The position numbers and the translations under genes were made by a program. From NCBI GenBank assembly GCA_017544525.1, contig JAFYEA010000017.1:91193-155192 (forward strand): DNA of 64,000 bases. Direction: 5' to 3'. Below are positions 9,067 to 18,267 of the stretch, piece by piece. This stretch comes from Bacilli bacterium. Its GTDB lineage: Bacteria > Bacillota_I > Bacilli_A > RF39 > UBA660. The notes under the pieces were generated by a model. That model was not told where the DNA came from and made no database searches. It saw nothing but the letters and a program-made list of their open reading frames with translations. Numbering within the stretch: the stretch's first letter is position 1; every line of letters begins with the position of its first letter.

Positions 9067-9504
9067 ATGAATGAAAATAATGAGTTATTAATACATGTTT
9101 ATAAGAGCGTATCTATGGGAGTTGAATCTACTACTGATTTATTAAAAGCATTAAAGGATAGGAACAATAAAATAAAAGGTATTATAAGTGAAGAGTTAAA
9201 AGAATATGAAAAGTTTGTTAAGGAAAGTGGAAAACTATTAAAAAAGAATGGTATTGAACTTGAAAAACCTAATTTAATGGTTAAAATTAGTAGTAATATT
9301 GGTATTATGATGGAAACCATGAAAGATAATAGTGATTCTAGGATTGCTACTATGTTAACCGAAGGTTTTATAATGGGAATTAATGAAATGAATAATAAAA
9401 TAGGAGTGTATAAGAAACATGCAGATGGTAAAATAATTAAGTTATGTAAAAGGGTTATGAAGTTTCAAGAAAATGAAATAAATAAATTAAAGACATTTAT
9501 ATAA
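9067..9504 (+). CDS. Hypothetical helical protein (145 aa)
   Basis: I do not recognise this family. The 145 residues are predicted by eye to be almost all amphipathic helix, with no Cys-rich motif, no signal peptide and no membrane span. The ATG at 9067 follows GGTGAATAAT, and the in-frame codons upstream to 9040 have no better site. It is a single-gene unit, divergent from gmk and ending in its own terminator. A small helical-bundle fold, as in ferritin-like or stress-associated proteins, would fit but is not shown. Confidence 0.6.
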   Translation: MNENNELLIHVYKSVSMGVESTTDLLKALKDRNNKIKGIISEELKEYEKFVKESGKLLKKNGIELEKPNLMVKISSNIGIMMETMKDNSDSRIATMLTEGFIMGINEMNNKIGVYKKHADGKIIKLCKRVMKFQENEINKLKTFI

Positions 9505-9520
9505 AAAATGTCTTTTTATT
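9489..9520 (+). terminator. Rho-independent terminator
   Basis: AAAGACATTT at 9489-9498 pairs with AAATGTCTTT at 9506-9515, followed by a T-rich tract. The stop codon of the preceding gene lies in the loop. Confidence 0.8.
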
Positions 9521-9532
9521 TAATTTTTTTTA

Positions 9533-9541
9533 TGTTATAAT
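9533..9541 (+). promoter_or_regulatory. Extended -10 promoter of the lipoprotein gene
   Basis: TGTTATAAT (extended -10, TGN-TATAAT) lies 28 bases before the ATG at 9570. Shine-Dalgarno GAAGGAG follows. No convincing -35 is visible. Confidence 0.55.
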
Positions 9542-9569
9542 GTAAATTAGAATAGAAGGAGTGAAAAGA

Positions 9570-10829
9570 ATGAAGAGTTTTAAAAAATTAATAGTATTGC
9601 TTATTTGTGTAGTATTGTTAAGTGGATGTATGAAATCGCATACTAAAATGACAATTAAAGCAGATAAGAGTATGGACTATGAACAGGAAATCTTAATTGC
9701 AGAAGCACTAGGTGGAGACATGAGTAGTGAATTCAATAGTGAACAATATGAAAAGAATGGATTCAAAGTTAATAGTATAAAGGAAAACGGGTATGTTGGT
9801 TATAAATTAACTAAACATTATGATGACATTGATAAGTTATCAGAAAATAAAGGTGAAGAAGTTAAACTATCTGATTATCTTGAAGAAGGATTTAATGACA
9901 AAGTTCTATTTAAATTAGAAAAAGGATTCTTTAAGAATACTTATACTGCTAAATTTAAATATGAAAGTATGGCAAGTAGTTATCAAGATGAATTAAATGG
10001 AACAACGGATACAGTAGATAATGTTGGTGAAACAGAAGGTACTGAAGATACAGTAGGAGCTACTGATAGCGTACCTGAAACAACTGAAACAACAACTACT
10101 GAAGATACAACAACAGCAACTGAAGATACAACAACTACTGATACTACAAATGAATCTACTGATTTATCTGGATTAGAAGGTTTAATGGGAATGGCTAACG
10201 AAATGGAATTTACTTATACATTATCTCTTCCAGTTAAAGCTGATAAGAATAATGCTACTAAAGTAGATGGAAAAACATTAACATGGAATTTAGCTACTGA
10301 TAAAGAAAGTACTATTGAATTTTCATTTAGTTTATTAAATTTAACTAATATTATTATTGTTGGTGGTGGAGCATTACTTCTAATAATTATAGTAATAGTT
10401 GTAATTGTTGTTACTAAGAAAAAGAAAGCATCTAGTGACACTTTAATTCATACTGATTATGATCCAAGTATTGCTGCTAATGTTGGACAAGATCCAAGCG
10501 CTGTTGTACCACAAACACCAGAAGCACCAATGACACCAGCACCTGAAACACCTTCAGTTCCTCAAACTGATAATTTACAATTTAATTTACCAACTGAGGA
10601 AACTCAAGTAAATGTAGTACCACAAGAACCAACATTTATTACACCTGCTGTTGAGGATGCTGTAAATAGTGTTACTGAAAGTACACCAATGCCTGAAGCA
10701 CCTGTTGCACCTGTAAGCGAAACACCAGTTGCACCAATGCCTGAGGCACCAAGTGTTACTATTCCAGAAGCACCTACAGTTGTTGTTCCTGAAACACCAA
10801 ATGTAGATCAAAATAATAATTTAATGTAA
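9570..10829 (+). CDS. Lipoprotein with internal membrane helix and Pro-rich cytoplasmic tail
   Basis: The 419-residue precursor starts with a lipoprotein signal peptide whose lipobox is LLSGC near residue 20. An exported domain of about 110 residues, a Thr/Glu-rich linker (TTTEDTTT-like runs), a hydrophobic helix (IIIVGGGALLLIIIVIVVIVV, about residues 255-275) and a low-complexity tail rich in PEAP/VPE repeats follow. The arrangement lipidated N-terminus, extracellular domain, one membrane helix resembles the LppM-type layout. ATG 9570 is chosen because the upstream GTG at 9561 lies in the Shine-Dalgarno GAAGGAG. The repeated Pro/Glu/Thr tail should be on the cytoplasmic side. Function unknown. 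Confidence 0.7.
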   Translation: MKSFKKLIVLLICVVLLSGCMKSHTKMTIKADKSMDYEQEILIAEALGGDMSSEFNSEQYEKNGFKVNSIKENGYVGYKLTKHYDDIDKLSENKGEEVKLSDYLEEGFNDKVLFKLEKGFFKNTYTAKFKYESMASSYQDELNGTTDTVDNVGETEGTEDTVGATDSVPETTETTTTEDTTTATEDTTTTDTTNESTDLSGLEGLMGMANEMEFTYTLSLPVKADKNNATKVDGKTLTWNLATDKESTIEFSFSLLNLTNIIIVGGGALLLIIIVIVVIVVTKKKKASSDTLIHTDYDPSIAANVGQDPSAVVPQTPEAPMTPAPETPSVPQTDNLQFNLPTEETQVNVVPQEPTFITPAVEDAVNSVTESTPMPEAPVAPVSETPVAPMPEAPSVTIPEAPTVVVPETPNVDQNNNLM

Positions 10830-10833
10830 AAAT

Positions 10834-10860
10834 AAAAAAGCACTTAAGTGCTTTTTTTAT
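10834..10860. terminator. Bidirectional terminator
   Basis: AAAAAAGCACTT-AAGTGCTTTTTTT is a perfect palindrome centred on 10845/10846 between the convergent lipoprotein gene and the ybaK-type gene, with A and T tracts that serve both strands. Confidence 0.85.
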
Positions 10861-10864
10861 TTGT

Positions 10865-11329
10865 TTAATAATTTGATACATCTATCCATTCTTTATAGTT
10901 TGAATATTTTTCTAGTTCTTCTATTGAAAGTTCTATGGCTGAATTACCACTTCCACATGCGGGAAAAACTGTTTTAAATCTTTTTAGTGATTCATCTAAA
11001 TAAACGATTACTCCTTCATTAATAGCGAAAGGGCATACACCACCTACGGGATGGCCTATTAATTCATTTACTTCATCAAATGAAAGCATATGTGCTTTTT
11101 CATGAAATAATGCTTTATATTTTGAATTACTTACTTTAGCATCTCCGGCTAGAATAATCATTATTATATTATCTTTTGTTTTAAATGATAATGATTTTGC
11201 AATTCTTTTTCCTTCTGTATTTAATGCCTTTGCAGCTTCTTCAACAGTGGCGCTACTTACATTAAATTCTATTATTCTATCTTCCATATTGAATTGTTTA
11301 AAAAATTCTTTTACTTTTTCTATTGCCAT
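10865..11329 (-). CDS. YbaK/EbsC-type aminoacyl-tRNA deacylase
   Basis: The 154 residues match the YbaK/EbsC/ProX editing-domain family, which hydrolyses mischarged tRNAs (typically Cys- or Ala-tRNAPro). Visible family blocks are the early region ending in AKSLSFK, the conserved Lys-bearing AGDAKVSNSKYK, HPVGGVCPF near residue 92 and the late PACGSGNSAIEL segment. Normal length, cytoplasmic, no fused domains. ATG 11329 has AAAGGAAG upstream. The exact tRNA substrate cannot be assigned from sequence. Confidence 0.9.
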   Translation of the reverse strand: MAIEKVKEFFKQFNMEDRIIEFNVSSATVEEAAKALNTEGKRIAKSLSFKTKDNIIMIILAGDAKVSNSKYKALFHEKAHMLSFDEVNELIGHPVGGVCPFAINEGVIVYLDESLKRFKTVFPACGSGNSAIELSIEELEKYSNYKEWIDVSNY

Positions 11330-11374
11330 AACACACTTCCTTTAGAAATCATTATAACATATTATCTATATTCA

Positions 11375-11383
11375 TGATATAAT
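11375..11383 (+). promoter_or_regulatory. Extended -10 promoter of addB-addA
   Basis: TGATATAAT lies 16 bases before the addB ATG, so the leader is only about 10 bases and holds the AGAGG ribosome site. Confidence 0.55.
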
Positions 11384-11399
11384 TATTTAGAGGTATATT

Positions 11400-13742
11400 A
11401 TGGATTTAGAAGCATTTAATAATAAGATAATTATTTGTAAAGATAAAATGAAGAATTCTTTATTAAGAATTATTAGTAATAGTAAAAAACTTTTAAATAT
11501 TAAGATTATTACTTTAAGTGAGTTAAAGAAAAAATATTATTTTGATTTTGAAAAAGAATCAATATATTTTGTGTGTAATAAATATAATGTTAATTATGAT
11601 ATAGCTAAAAAGTATATTAGTAATCTTTATTATATTAGTGACATTAATGAAGATAAAATTGAGTTATTAAAAAATATTAAGAATGATTTAGATGATAATA
11701 ATTTACTTTTATATAATGAATTATTTAGGGAATATTTAAAGAATAAAGATATCGTTTTATTTGATTTAAAAAATATTGATAAATTTTATTATAAGATATT
11801 TGATGAATTAAGTAAGTATTCTAATATTATTGAATATAATATTGAAGGTAAAAAAACTATTAAAGAGTTGTATAAAGCTATTGATATGGATGAGGAAATT
11901 AACTTTGTTGCTAGTAAGATATGCGAGTTGATTAAAAGTGGTATAGATATTAATAATATTAAATTAGCTAATGTAAATGAGGGGTATTATTTTACTATTA
12001 AAAAGACTTTTAATATTTTTAATATTCCAGTAGATCTACCTAGTTTTTCATGTATTAAAGGATCTAAAATAGTTAATGAGTTTAAAAATAATTATTGTAA
12101 CGATATAAAAGAAACTATTGAGTTTATTAAACCTTTAATAGTTGATGAAAAAGATAATGATATATATAAATCTATTATTAATATAGTTAATTCTTATAAT
12201 TTTGTTGATGATTATATGCTAGTTAAGGATTTATTAATTAATGATATAGAGAATATTAGTATTAGAGAAAATAAATATAATAATTCTGTAAGGGTTGTTG
12301 ATATTGAAAATGAAATTATTAACGATAGGGATTATGTATTTTTAATTAATTATAATGAGGGTGTAATACCACATAATTATAAAGATGAGGATTTTTTAAG
12401 CGATAAGATAAAGAATAAAATAGGTATAAGTGATTCTTATGATTTAAATAAGAAATCATTGGCCAATATAAAAGAAAAGATTAGTTTAATTAATCATTTA
12501 ATTGTTACTTATAGAAAACATGATTTAAGAGATGAAATATATATTTCTTCTTCTTATGAAAGTGATTTGTTTGAAGAGAAAGATATAAATATAACATTTA
12601 ATAATTCTGATTTATTTAATAAATTAGTATTGATAAGTGAAAAAGATGAGAACAATAAGTTTGGTGTTGTATCCAATAAATTGATATTGTTAAATAGTCA
12701 TTATAAAGATGAGAAGTATTTAGATTATTCTAATAAGTTTAGCGGTATTAGTAAGGATAAGATATTAAAATTTTATAAAAATGGTTTAACTTTATCATAT
12801 ACAAGTATTAATAATTATTATGAATGCGCTTTTAGATATTATTTAGATAATGTATTAAAAACTAATAAGTTTGAAGATAGTTTTGAAATGACTGTTGGTA
12901 ATATATTTCATCATATATTATCTGTTTGTTTTGAAGATAGTTTTGATTTTGATTCTTCGTGGGATTATGAACTTAAAAATAATAAATATGAATTTGATAG
13001 TTCTGAAGAGTATTTTATTAGTATACTTAAAAATGAGTTATTATTAATCATTAAAACCATAAAAAATCAATTAAATTACACACAATTAAAGAAAAGTATG
13101 TATGAAAAAGAGATAATAATTGATGTTAATAGTGATTTACATATTAGATTTAGGGGTTTTGTTGACAAGATAATGTATGATGAATTTAATGGTGAAACTA
13201 TAGTGGCTATTGTTGACTATAAAACAGGAAATCCTATTATTAATATTAATAATGTAAAGTATGGTTTGGATATGCAGTTGCCTGTGTATATGTATTTAAT
13301 TAAAAACGAGATTAAGAATGTTAGGATAGGTGGGTTTTATTTACAAAAGATATTAAGTAATGAAAGGGATATCGACACTAGAATAGAGAATTTAAAACTA
13401 CAAGGATATTCTAATAGTGATGAAGATATATTAAAATATGTTGACACTTCTTATAATGATTCTAATATTATTAAGAGTTTAAAAAGGACTAATAATGGTT
13501 TTTATTATCATTCTAAAATGATTAATGATGAAGAAATAGATAAACTTTATAATATAGTTGATTCTAATATTAGGATTGCTAGTGAAAAGATTATTAATGG
13601 TATATTTGATATTAATCCTAAAAAGATTAAAGATAAGTTGAGAAGTTGTGCTTATTGTAGGTATAAAGATATTTGTTATATGAAAAACGAAGATATTGTT
13701 GAACTTCCTGAGGTTAAAGATATATTTGGGGGTGATGAATAA
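11400..13742 (+). CDS. addB: AddB-type exonuclease/helicase-like subunit (short form)
   Basis: Partner of AddA in the helicase-nuclease that resects double-strand breaks. The C-terminal PD-(D/E)XK nuclease is clear: LSYTSINNYYECAFRYYL with GNIFHHIL, RFRGFVDKI, VAIVDYKTGNP and LPVYMYLI. Cys in YYEC plus CAYCRYKDIC (Cx2Cx5C) near the end are the four ligands of the AddB iron-sulfur cluster. At 780 residues it is much shorter than Bacillus AddB (about 1160) and no Walker A motif is visible at the N-terminus, which is otherwise a poorly conserved, inactive-helicase-like part. ATG 11400 follows AGAGG; its stop overlaps the addA start (TAATG). Confidence 0.85.
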   Translation: MDLEAFNNKIIICKDKMKNSLLRIISNSKKLLNIKIITLSELKKKYYFDFEKESIYFVCNKYNVNYDIAKKYISNLYYISDINEDKIELLKNIKNDLDDNNLLLYNELFREYLKNKDIVLFDLKNIDKFYYKIFDELSKYSNIIEYNIEGKKTIKELYKAIDMDEEINFVASKICELIKSGIDINNIKLANVNEGYYFTIKKTFNIFNIPVDLPSFSCIKGSKIVNEFKNNYCNDIKETIEFIKPLIVDEKDNDIYKSIINIVNSYNFVDDYMLVKDLLINDIENISIRENKYNNSVRVVDIENEIINDRDYVFLINYNEGVIPHNYKDEDFLSDKIKNKIGISDSYDLNKKSLANIKEKISLINHLIVTYRKHDLRDEIYISSSYESDLFEEKDINITFNNSDLFNKLVLISEKDENNKFGVVSNKLILLNSHYKDEKYLDYSNKFSGISKDKILKFYKNGLTLSYTSINNYYECAFRYYLDNVLKTNKFEDSFEMTVGNIFHHILSVCFEDSFDFDSSWDYELKNNKYEFDSSEEYFISILKNELLLIIKTIKNQLNYTQLKKSMYEKEIIIDVNSDLHIRFRGFVDKIMYDEFNGETIVAIVDYKTGNPIININNVKYGLDMQLPVYMYLIKNEIKNVRIGGFYLQKILSNERDIDTRIENLKLQGYSNSDEDILKYVDTSYNDSNIIKSLKRTNNGFYYHSKMINDEEIDKLYNIVDSNIRIASEKIINGIFDINPKKIKDKLRSCAYCRYKDICYMKNEDIVELPEVKDIFGGDE

Positions 13743-16700
13743 TGGCATTGACACCTGAACAAAATGAAGCAATTGAAAAGAATGGGTCTAATATTATAGT
13801 AAGTGCTGGAGCAGGGTCTGGTAAAACTGCTGTATTATCTGAAAGAGTTATTAATAAGATAGAAAGTGGTATTCATGTTAATGAGTTGTTAATACTTACT
13901 TTTACTAAAGCTGCTGCTTCTGAGATGAAAGATAGAATTAGAGATAAGATAAGTAAAAGAAAAGAGTTTAGGGATGAATTAAATCTACTTAGTTCTGCAT
14001 ATATTACTACTTTTGATTCTTTTGCATTATCTGTTGTTAAAAAATATCATTATTTATTAGGTTTATCTTCCAATATATCTATTTGTGATGAATCTTTAGT
14101 TGTTCTTGAAGAAAAAAGAATAATGGATGAAATATTTGATGAAATGTATTCAAGTAAAGATAAAATGTTTGAAGATTTTATTAGTTATTATTGTGTTAAA
14201 AGCGATAAATATTTAAGGAGTATGGTTTTAAAAATTGCTAAAACAGTAAATAATAAAATTAATAAATATGAATATTTAGATTTTATTAAGAATGAATTTT
14301 TTAGTGATACATATATTGATTTAATAATTGAAGAGTATGAAAAGTTTATTAATGGCAAAAGGGCTTTGCTTAAATTAGAATTAAATAATTTAAGTTATTA
14401 TTTCAATAGTGAAACTATAGTTAAATTTAATGAGAGTTTAAATGGAATATTAAATTGTGAAGTAAATGATTTACATTTATATAGTGGAACTACTTTACCG
14501 AGAATTGGAAAATATCCTAGTGATGAAGCTAAAATTGCTAAAGAAAATTTGTCTAATGCTTTAAAAAAAGTAACAGAGTTTTGTGATTATGGAACTCTTG
14601 ATGATATTAGGAAGAGTATTATAGTTAATAAAGATATAGTTATTGTTATTACTAGAATAATTGATAAATTTATTAATAAGTTAAAAGAATATAAACTAAA
14701 AAATAATATTTTTACTTTTAGTGATATTGCAGAATATTCTATCAAGATATTAAAAGATAATGATGAAGCACGTAATGATTATAAGTATTTCTTTAAAGAA
14801 ATAATGATTGATGAATACCAAGATACTAATGATGTTCAAGATACTTTTATTAGTTTGATTGAAAATAACAATGTATATATGGTTGGTGACATTAAACAAT
14901 CTATATATAAATTTAGGGGATCTAATCCTGATATATTTAAGGATAAATATGATAATTATTCTAATAATAATGGTGGGATTAAGATTGATTTAATTAAAAA
15001 TTTCAGAAGTAGAAATGAAGTGCTTAAAAGTATTAATAATATTTTTGAATTATTAATGGATAATGAAATAGGGGGAGCATCTTATAAATTAAGTCATAGG
15101 ATGGTATATGGAAAGAAAGAATATGATACTGAAAAATTAGAGAATTTTAATTATGATATTGATATACTAGAATATGATAATGATAAAGATAGTGGATATT
15201 CTAATGCTGAAATAGAAATATTTACTATAGCTAATGATATTAAGAATAAAGTTAAAAATAAGATTAAGGTTTTTGACAAGAAAACTGATAAATTAAGGGC
15301 TGTAAATTATAATGATTTTGTTATTATTCTTGATAGAAGTAAGTATTTTGATGATTACAAAAAGATATTTGAATATTTAGGTATACCATTGACAATTTTA
15401 AGAGATGAAAATCTTCTTAATAGCAATGATTTATTATTAATTAAGAATATTATTGATTTTGTAATTAGAATTAATGATGAAGATTTTAACGTTGAGTTTA
15501 AGTATGATTTTATTAGTATTGCTAGAAGTTTCTTATTCGAATATAGTGATGAAGTTATATTTGATTTTGTTGTTAATGATAAGATTAAAGAAAGTGAATT
15601 ATATAAGCTATTTGATAGTATTAATATTAATTCTTTAACTTCTCCAGAATTATATGATTTGATAATTGATAAAACTAATTATTATGAAAAAATTTCTAAA
15701 GTAGGGGATTATAAAAATGTAAATGTTAGAATTAAGACATTATACGATATAGCTAATAATCTAAATAACCTTGGACTTACTATTGAGGAATTTAGAGATT
15801 ATTTGGATGAAATAACAACTAATAAGATAGATATTAAATATACTGGTTATAGTTCACCAAGCGATAGTGTTAAGATAATGACTATTCATAAATCTAAAGG
15901 TTTAGAATATCCAATTTGTTATTATTCTGATTTAGATCATAAATTTAATGTAAGTGATTCTAATGATATGTTTATAGTATCATCTTTATATGGTTTAATT
16001 GTTCCAAGCGTATTAAGTGAAAATGATACTAGTATATTAAAAAAACTATTTAAGAATAATTATATGAAGGAAGAAATAGGTGAAAAGATAAGGTTATTCT
16101 ATGTTGCTTTAACACGAGCAAGAGAAAAAATGGTTGTTGTAATACCTAAAAAAGAGACTATTAAATTGGAAAAAAATGAAGACGGTGTTATTGAAGAAAA
16201 TAGAAGATTAAGTTTTAATATGTTATCTGACTTTATTTATAGTATTAGAGATTATTATTCTGATTATTTTAGTGATGTTGATATTAATAAATTAGGTCTA
16301 AGTAAGAAGTATTTATTTAATAAAGTAGTTAACAGTAGGATATTAAAGAGTAATGAAACTTTTGATGTCAGTGAAATTAATATAGATAATTCTTTGGTTG
16401 AAGATAAACATTTTTCTAAAGATAATAATAAACTTGTTTCTAAAAAAGAAAGTGATAACATGAAGTTTGGAACTAAAGTACACGAAGTATTAGAGTTAAT
16501 TGATTTCAAAAATTATGATGAAAAAGTTATTGAAGATAAGTTTATTAGAAGTAAAGTTACTAAATTTTTAAATAGTGATTTTATGAAAGATGTTAAGAAT
16601 GCTAATATTTATCATGAGTATGAATTTATATATGATAAAGATAATACTAGTTATCATGGAATAATAGATCTAATGCTTGAATATGATGATTATATAGATA

Positions 16701-16846
16701 TTGTTGATTTTAAATTAAAAAATATAGATGATGAAAAGTATTTAAATCAATTAAATGGTTATAGGGAATACATTAATAGTATTAGTAATAAGAAAGCAAA
16801 TATATATTTGTATTCAATAATAGATGAAACAATTCAAAAATATTAA
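13742..16846 (+). CDS. addA: AddA-type ATP-dependent helicase/nuclease subunit
   Basis: UvrD/RecB-type superfamily 1 helicase with a C-terminal nuclease, acting with AddB in recombinational repair. Motifs in order: Q motif (TPEQNEAIEKNG), Walker A SAGAGSGKTAVL, IDEYQDTND (motif II), VGDIKQSIYKFRGS (III), NFRSR (IV), IMTIHKSKGLEYP (V) and LFYVALTRAREKM (VI), then nuclease FGTKVHEVLEL and IIDLMLEYDDYIDIVDFKLKN. At 1034 residues it is somewhat shorter than the about 1230 of Bacillus AddA but every catalytic motif is present. Overlap with addB gives coupled translation. Its stop lies inside the terminator hairpin. Confidence 0.95.
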   Translation: MALTPEQNEAIEKNGSNIIVSAGAGSGKTAVLSERVINKIESGIHVNELLILTFTKAAASEMKDRIRDKISKRKEFRDELNLLSSAYITTFDSFALSVVKKYHYLLGLSSNISICDESLVVLEEKRIMDEIFDEMYSSKDKMFEDFISYYCVKSDKYLRSMVLKIAKTVNNKINKYEYLDFIKNEFFSDTYIDLIIEEYEKFINGKRALLKLELNNLSYYFNSETIVKFNESLNGILNCEVNDLHLYSGTTLPRIGKYPSDEAKIAKENLSNALKKVTEFCDYGTLDDIRKSIIVNKDIVIVITRIIDKFINKLKEYKLKNNIFTFSDIAEYSIKILKDNDEARNDYKYFFKEIMIDEYQDTNDVQDTFISLIENNNVYMVGDIKQSIYKFRGSNPDIFKDKYDNYSNNNGGIKIDLIKNFRSRNEVLKSINNIFELLMDNEIGGASYKLSHRMVYGKKEYDTEKLENFNYDIDILEYDNDKDSGYSNAEIEIFTIANDIKNKVKNKIKVFDKKTDKLRAVNYNDFVIILDRSKYFDDYKKIFEYLGIPLTILRDENLLNSNDLLLIKNIIDFVIRINDEDFNVEFKYDFISIARSFLFEYSDEVIFDFVVNDKIKESELYKLFDSININSLTSPELYDLIIDKTNYYEKISKVGDYKNVNVRIKTLYDIANNLNNLGLTIEEFRDYLDEITTNKIDIKYTGYSSPSDSVKIMTIHKSKGLEYPICYYSDLDHKFNVSDSNDMFIVSSLYGLIVPSVLSENDTSILKKLFKNNYMKEEIGEKIRLFYVALTRAREKMVVVIPKKETIKLEKNEDGVIEENRRLSFNMLSDFIYSIRDYYSDYFSDVDINKLGLSKKYLFNKVVNSRILKSNETFDVSEINIDNSLVEDKHFSKDNNKLVSKKESDNMKFGTKVHEVLELIDFKNYDEKVIEDKFIRSKVTKFLNSDFMKDVKNANIYHEYEFIYDKDNTSYHGIIDLMLEYDDYIDIVDFKLKNIDDEKYLNQLNGYREYINSISNKKANIYLYSIIDETIQKY

Positions 16847-16863
16847 GAATTGTTTCTTTTTTA
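16826..16863 (+). terminator. Terminator of addB-addA
   Basis: GAAACAATTC (16826-16835) pairs with GAATTGTTTC (16847-16856) and is followed by a T run. The left arm is inside the last codons of addA. Confidence 0.85.
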
Positions 16864-16870
16864 AGAAATG

Positions 16871-16879
16871 TGATAGAAT
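16871..16879 (+). promoter_or_regulatory. Extended -10 promoter of trkA-trkH
   Basis: TGATAGAAT, an extended -10, lies 29 bases before the trkA ATG and just after the addA terminator, consistent with a new transcription unit. Confidence 0.45.
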
Positions 16880-16908
16880 ATACTATGTACTTAAAAGGTG
16901 AGGTTAAT

Positions 16909-18264
16909 ATGAAAATAATAATTGTTGGAGTAGGAAAACTTGGGGAGTATTTGACTAGGAGTTTAGTTAAGGATAAAAATGAAATAACTTTAGTTGATAT
17001 AGATTATAGCACTAGTCAAGATTTAATTAATAATGAAAATGTTAATTATGTTGTTGGTAATGGAATGGACGCTAATATTTTATTAGAAGCAGGTGTAGAA
17101 AACTGTGATTTATTAATTAGTGTAATGCAAATGGATGAACAAAATATTGTATGTTCTTTATTGGCAAAAAAACTAGGTGCTAAACATACAATTGCTAGAA
17201 TTAGAACAGTTGAATATTCAACTTCTATTAGTTTATTGAAATCTGACTTAGGATTATCCATGATTATTAATCCAGAACAATCAACTGCTAGTCAAATAGC
17301 AAGAGCTTTATCTATTCCTAGTGCACTTGAAGCCACTTCATTTTTAAAGGGTAGATTACATATGATTTCTTTAAAGATTAAAGAAAAGAATGTATTAGAT
17401 GGATTAGCTATTAATTCATTATCTAAAAAGCATAGTTTTAATGTAATTATATGCACTGTTGAAAGAAATAATAAAATAATTGTTCCAACAGGGAAATATG
17501 TTTTACAAGCTGGGGATAAAATTAATGTAGCTGGGACTATTAACGGAATTAGTGAATTTTTAAAATTTGCAAATTTAATAACAGAGAAAACTAAAAAGGT
17601 TATTATTGCTGGTGGTGGGTCTACTACAATGTATTTGGCTAAATATTTACTTGATATGAAAATGAAGGTTAAGATAATAGAAATCAATAGTGAAAAGTGC
17701 AAGGTTTTAAGCGAAAATCTTCCTGGAGCACTAGTAATAAATGGAGATGTTTCAGATAAGAATATTCTATATGAAGAGGGAATAGAAGATGTTGATGCTT
17801 TCGTTGCTTTAACTAATATTGATGAAGAAAATATTGTTTATTCTATGTTTGCTTCAATGAGAAAAGTACCTAAAATAATAACCAAGATCAATCATATAGA
17901 TTTACCCGGTATAACTGAAAGAGCAAATATTGATACTGTAATAACTCCTCATAGAATAGCTGCTAATCAAGTTGTTAAATATGTTAGAGCAATGCAAAAT
18001 AGTCATAAGAGTAGTTGCGAAGCTATATATAAATTTGAAGATGATGTTTTTGAAGTTCAAGAATATAACATTAAAAATGATTTTAAGGGTTTGAATAAGA
18101 AAATAAAGGATATGAATATTAAGGATAATATTCTAATAGTTGCAATACAAAGAGGAAGAAATATTATTATGCCTAATGGTAGTTCTGAAATTAAATTAAA
18201 TGATACTATTGTATTAATTGATAGAAGTGATTCATTAAATGATATTAATGATATTTTGGAGTAG
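16909..18264 (+). CDS. trkA: Trk potassium uptake system regulatory subunit TrkA
   Basis: Cytoplasmic gating subunit of the Trk/Ktr potassium channel, binding NAD(H) or ATP/ADP. The 451 residues contain two tandem RCK units: Rossmann halves beginning IIIVGVGKLGEYL (residue 2 on) and VIIAGGGSTTMYLAK (about 228 on), each followed by a TrkA-C domain. ATG 16909 is preceded by AAAGGTGAGG. The longer frame from 16870 starts on top of the promoter-like TGATAGAAT and is rejected. trkH follows after 3 bases. Confidence 0.94.
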   Translation: MKIIIVGVGKLGEYLTRSLVKDKNEITLVDIDYSTSQDLINNENVNYVVGNGMDANILLEAGVENCDLLISVMQMDEQNIVCSLLAKKLGAKHTIARIRTVEYSTSISLLKSDLGLSMIINPEQSTASQIARALSIPSALEATSFLKGRLHMISLKIKEKNVLDGLAINSLSKKHSFNVIICTVERNNKIIVPTGKYVLQAGDKINVAGTINGISEFLKFANLITEKTKKVIIAGGGSTTMYLAKYLLDMKMKVKIIEINSEKCKVLSENLPGALVINGDVSDKNILYEEGIEDVDAFVALTNIDEENIVYSMFASMRKVPKIITKINHIDLPGITERANIDTVITPHRIAANQVVKYVRAMQNSHKSSCEAIYKFEDDVFEVQEYNIKNDFKGLNKKIKDMNIKDNILIVAIQRGRNIIMPNGSSEIKLNDTIVLIDRSDSLNDINDILE

Positions 18265-18267
18265 GAA

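Noticed and set aside
9570..10829. Repeated PEAP/Thr-rich coding as a possible tandem-repeat or surface adhesin
   Set aside because: Repeats are irregular, there is no LPxTG-like sorting signal and the tail lies on the cytoplasmic side of the predicted helix; only a low-complexity tail is supported.
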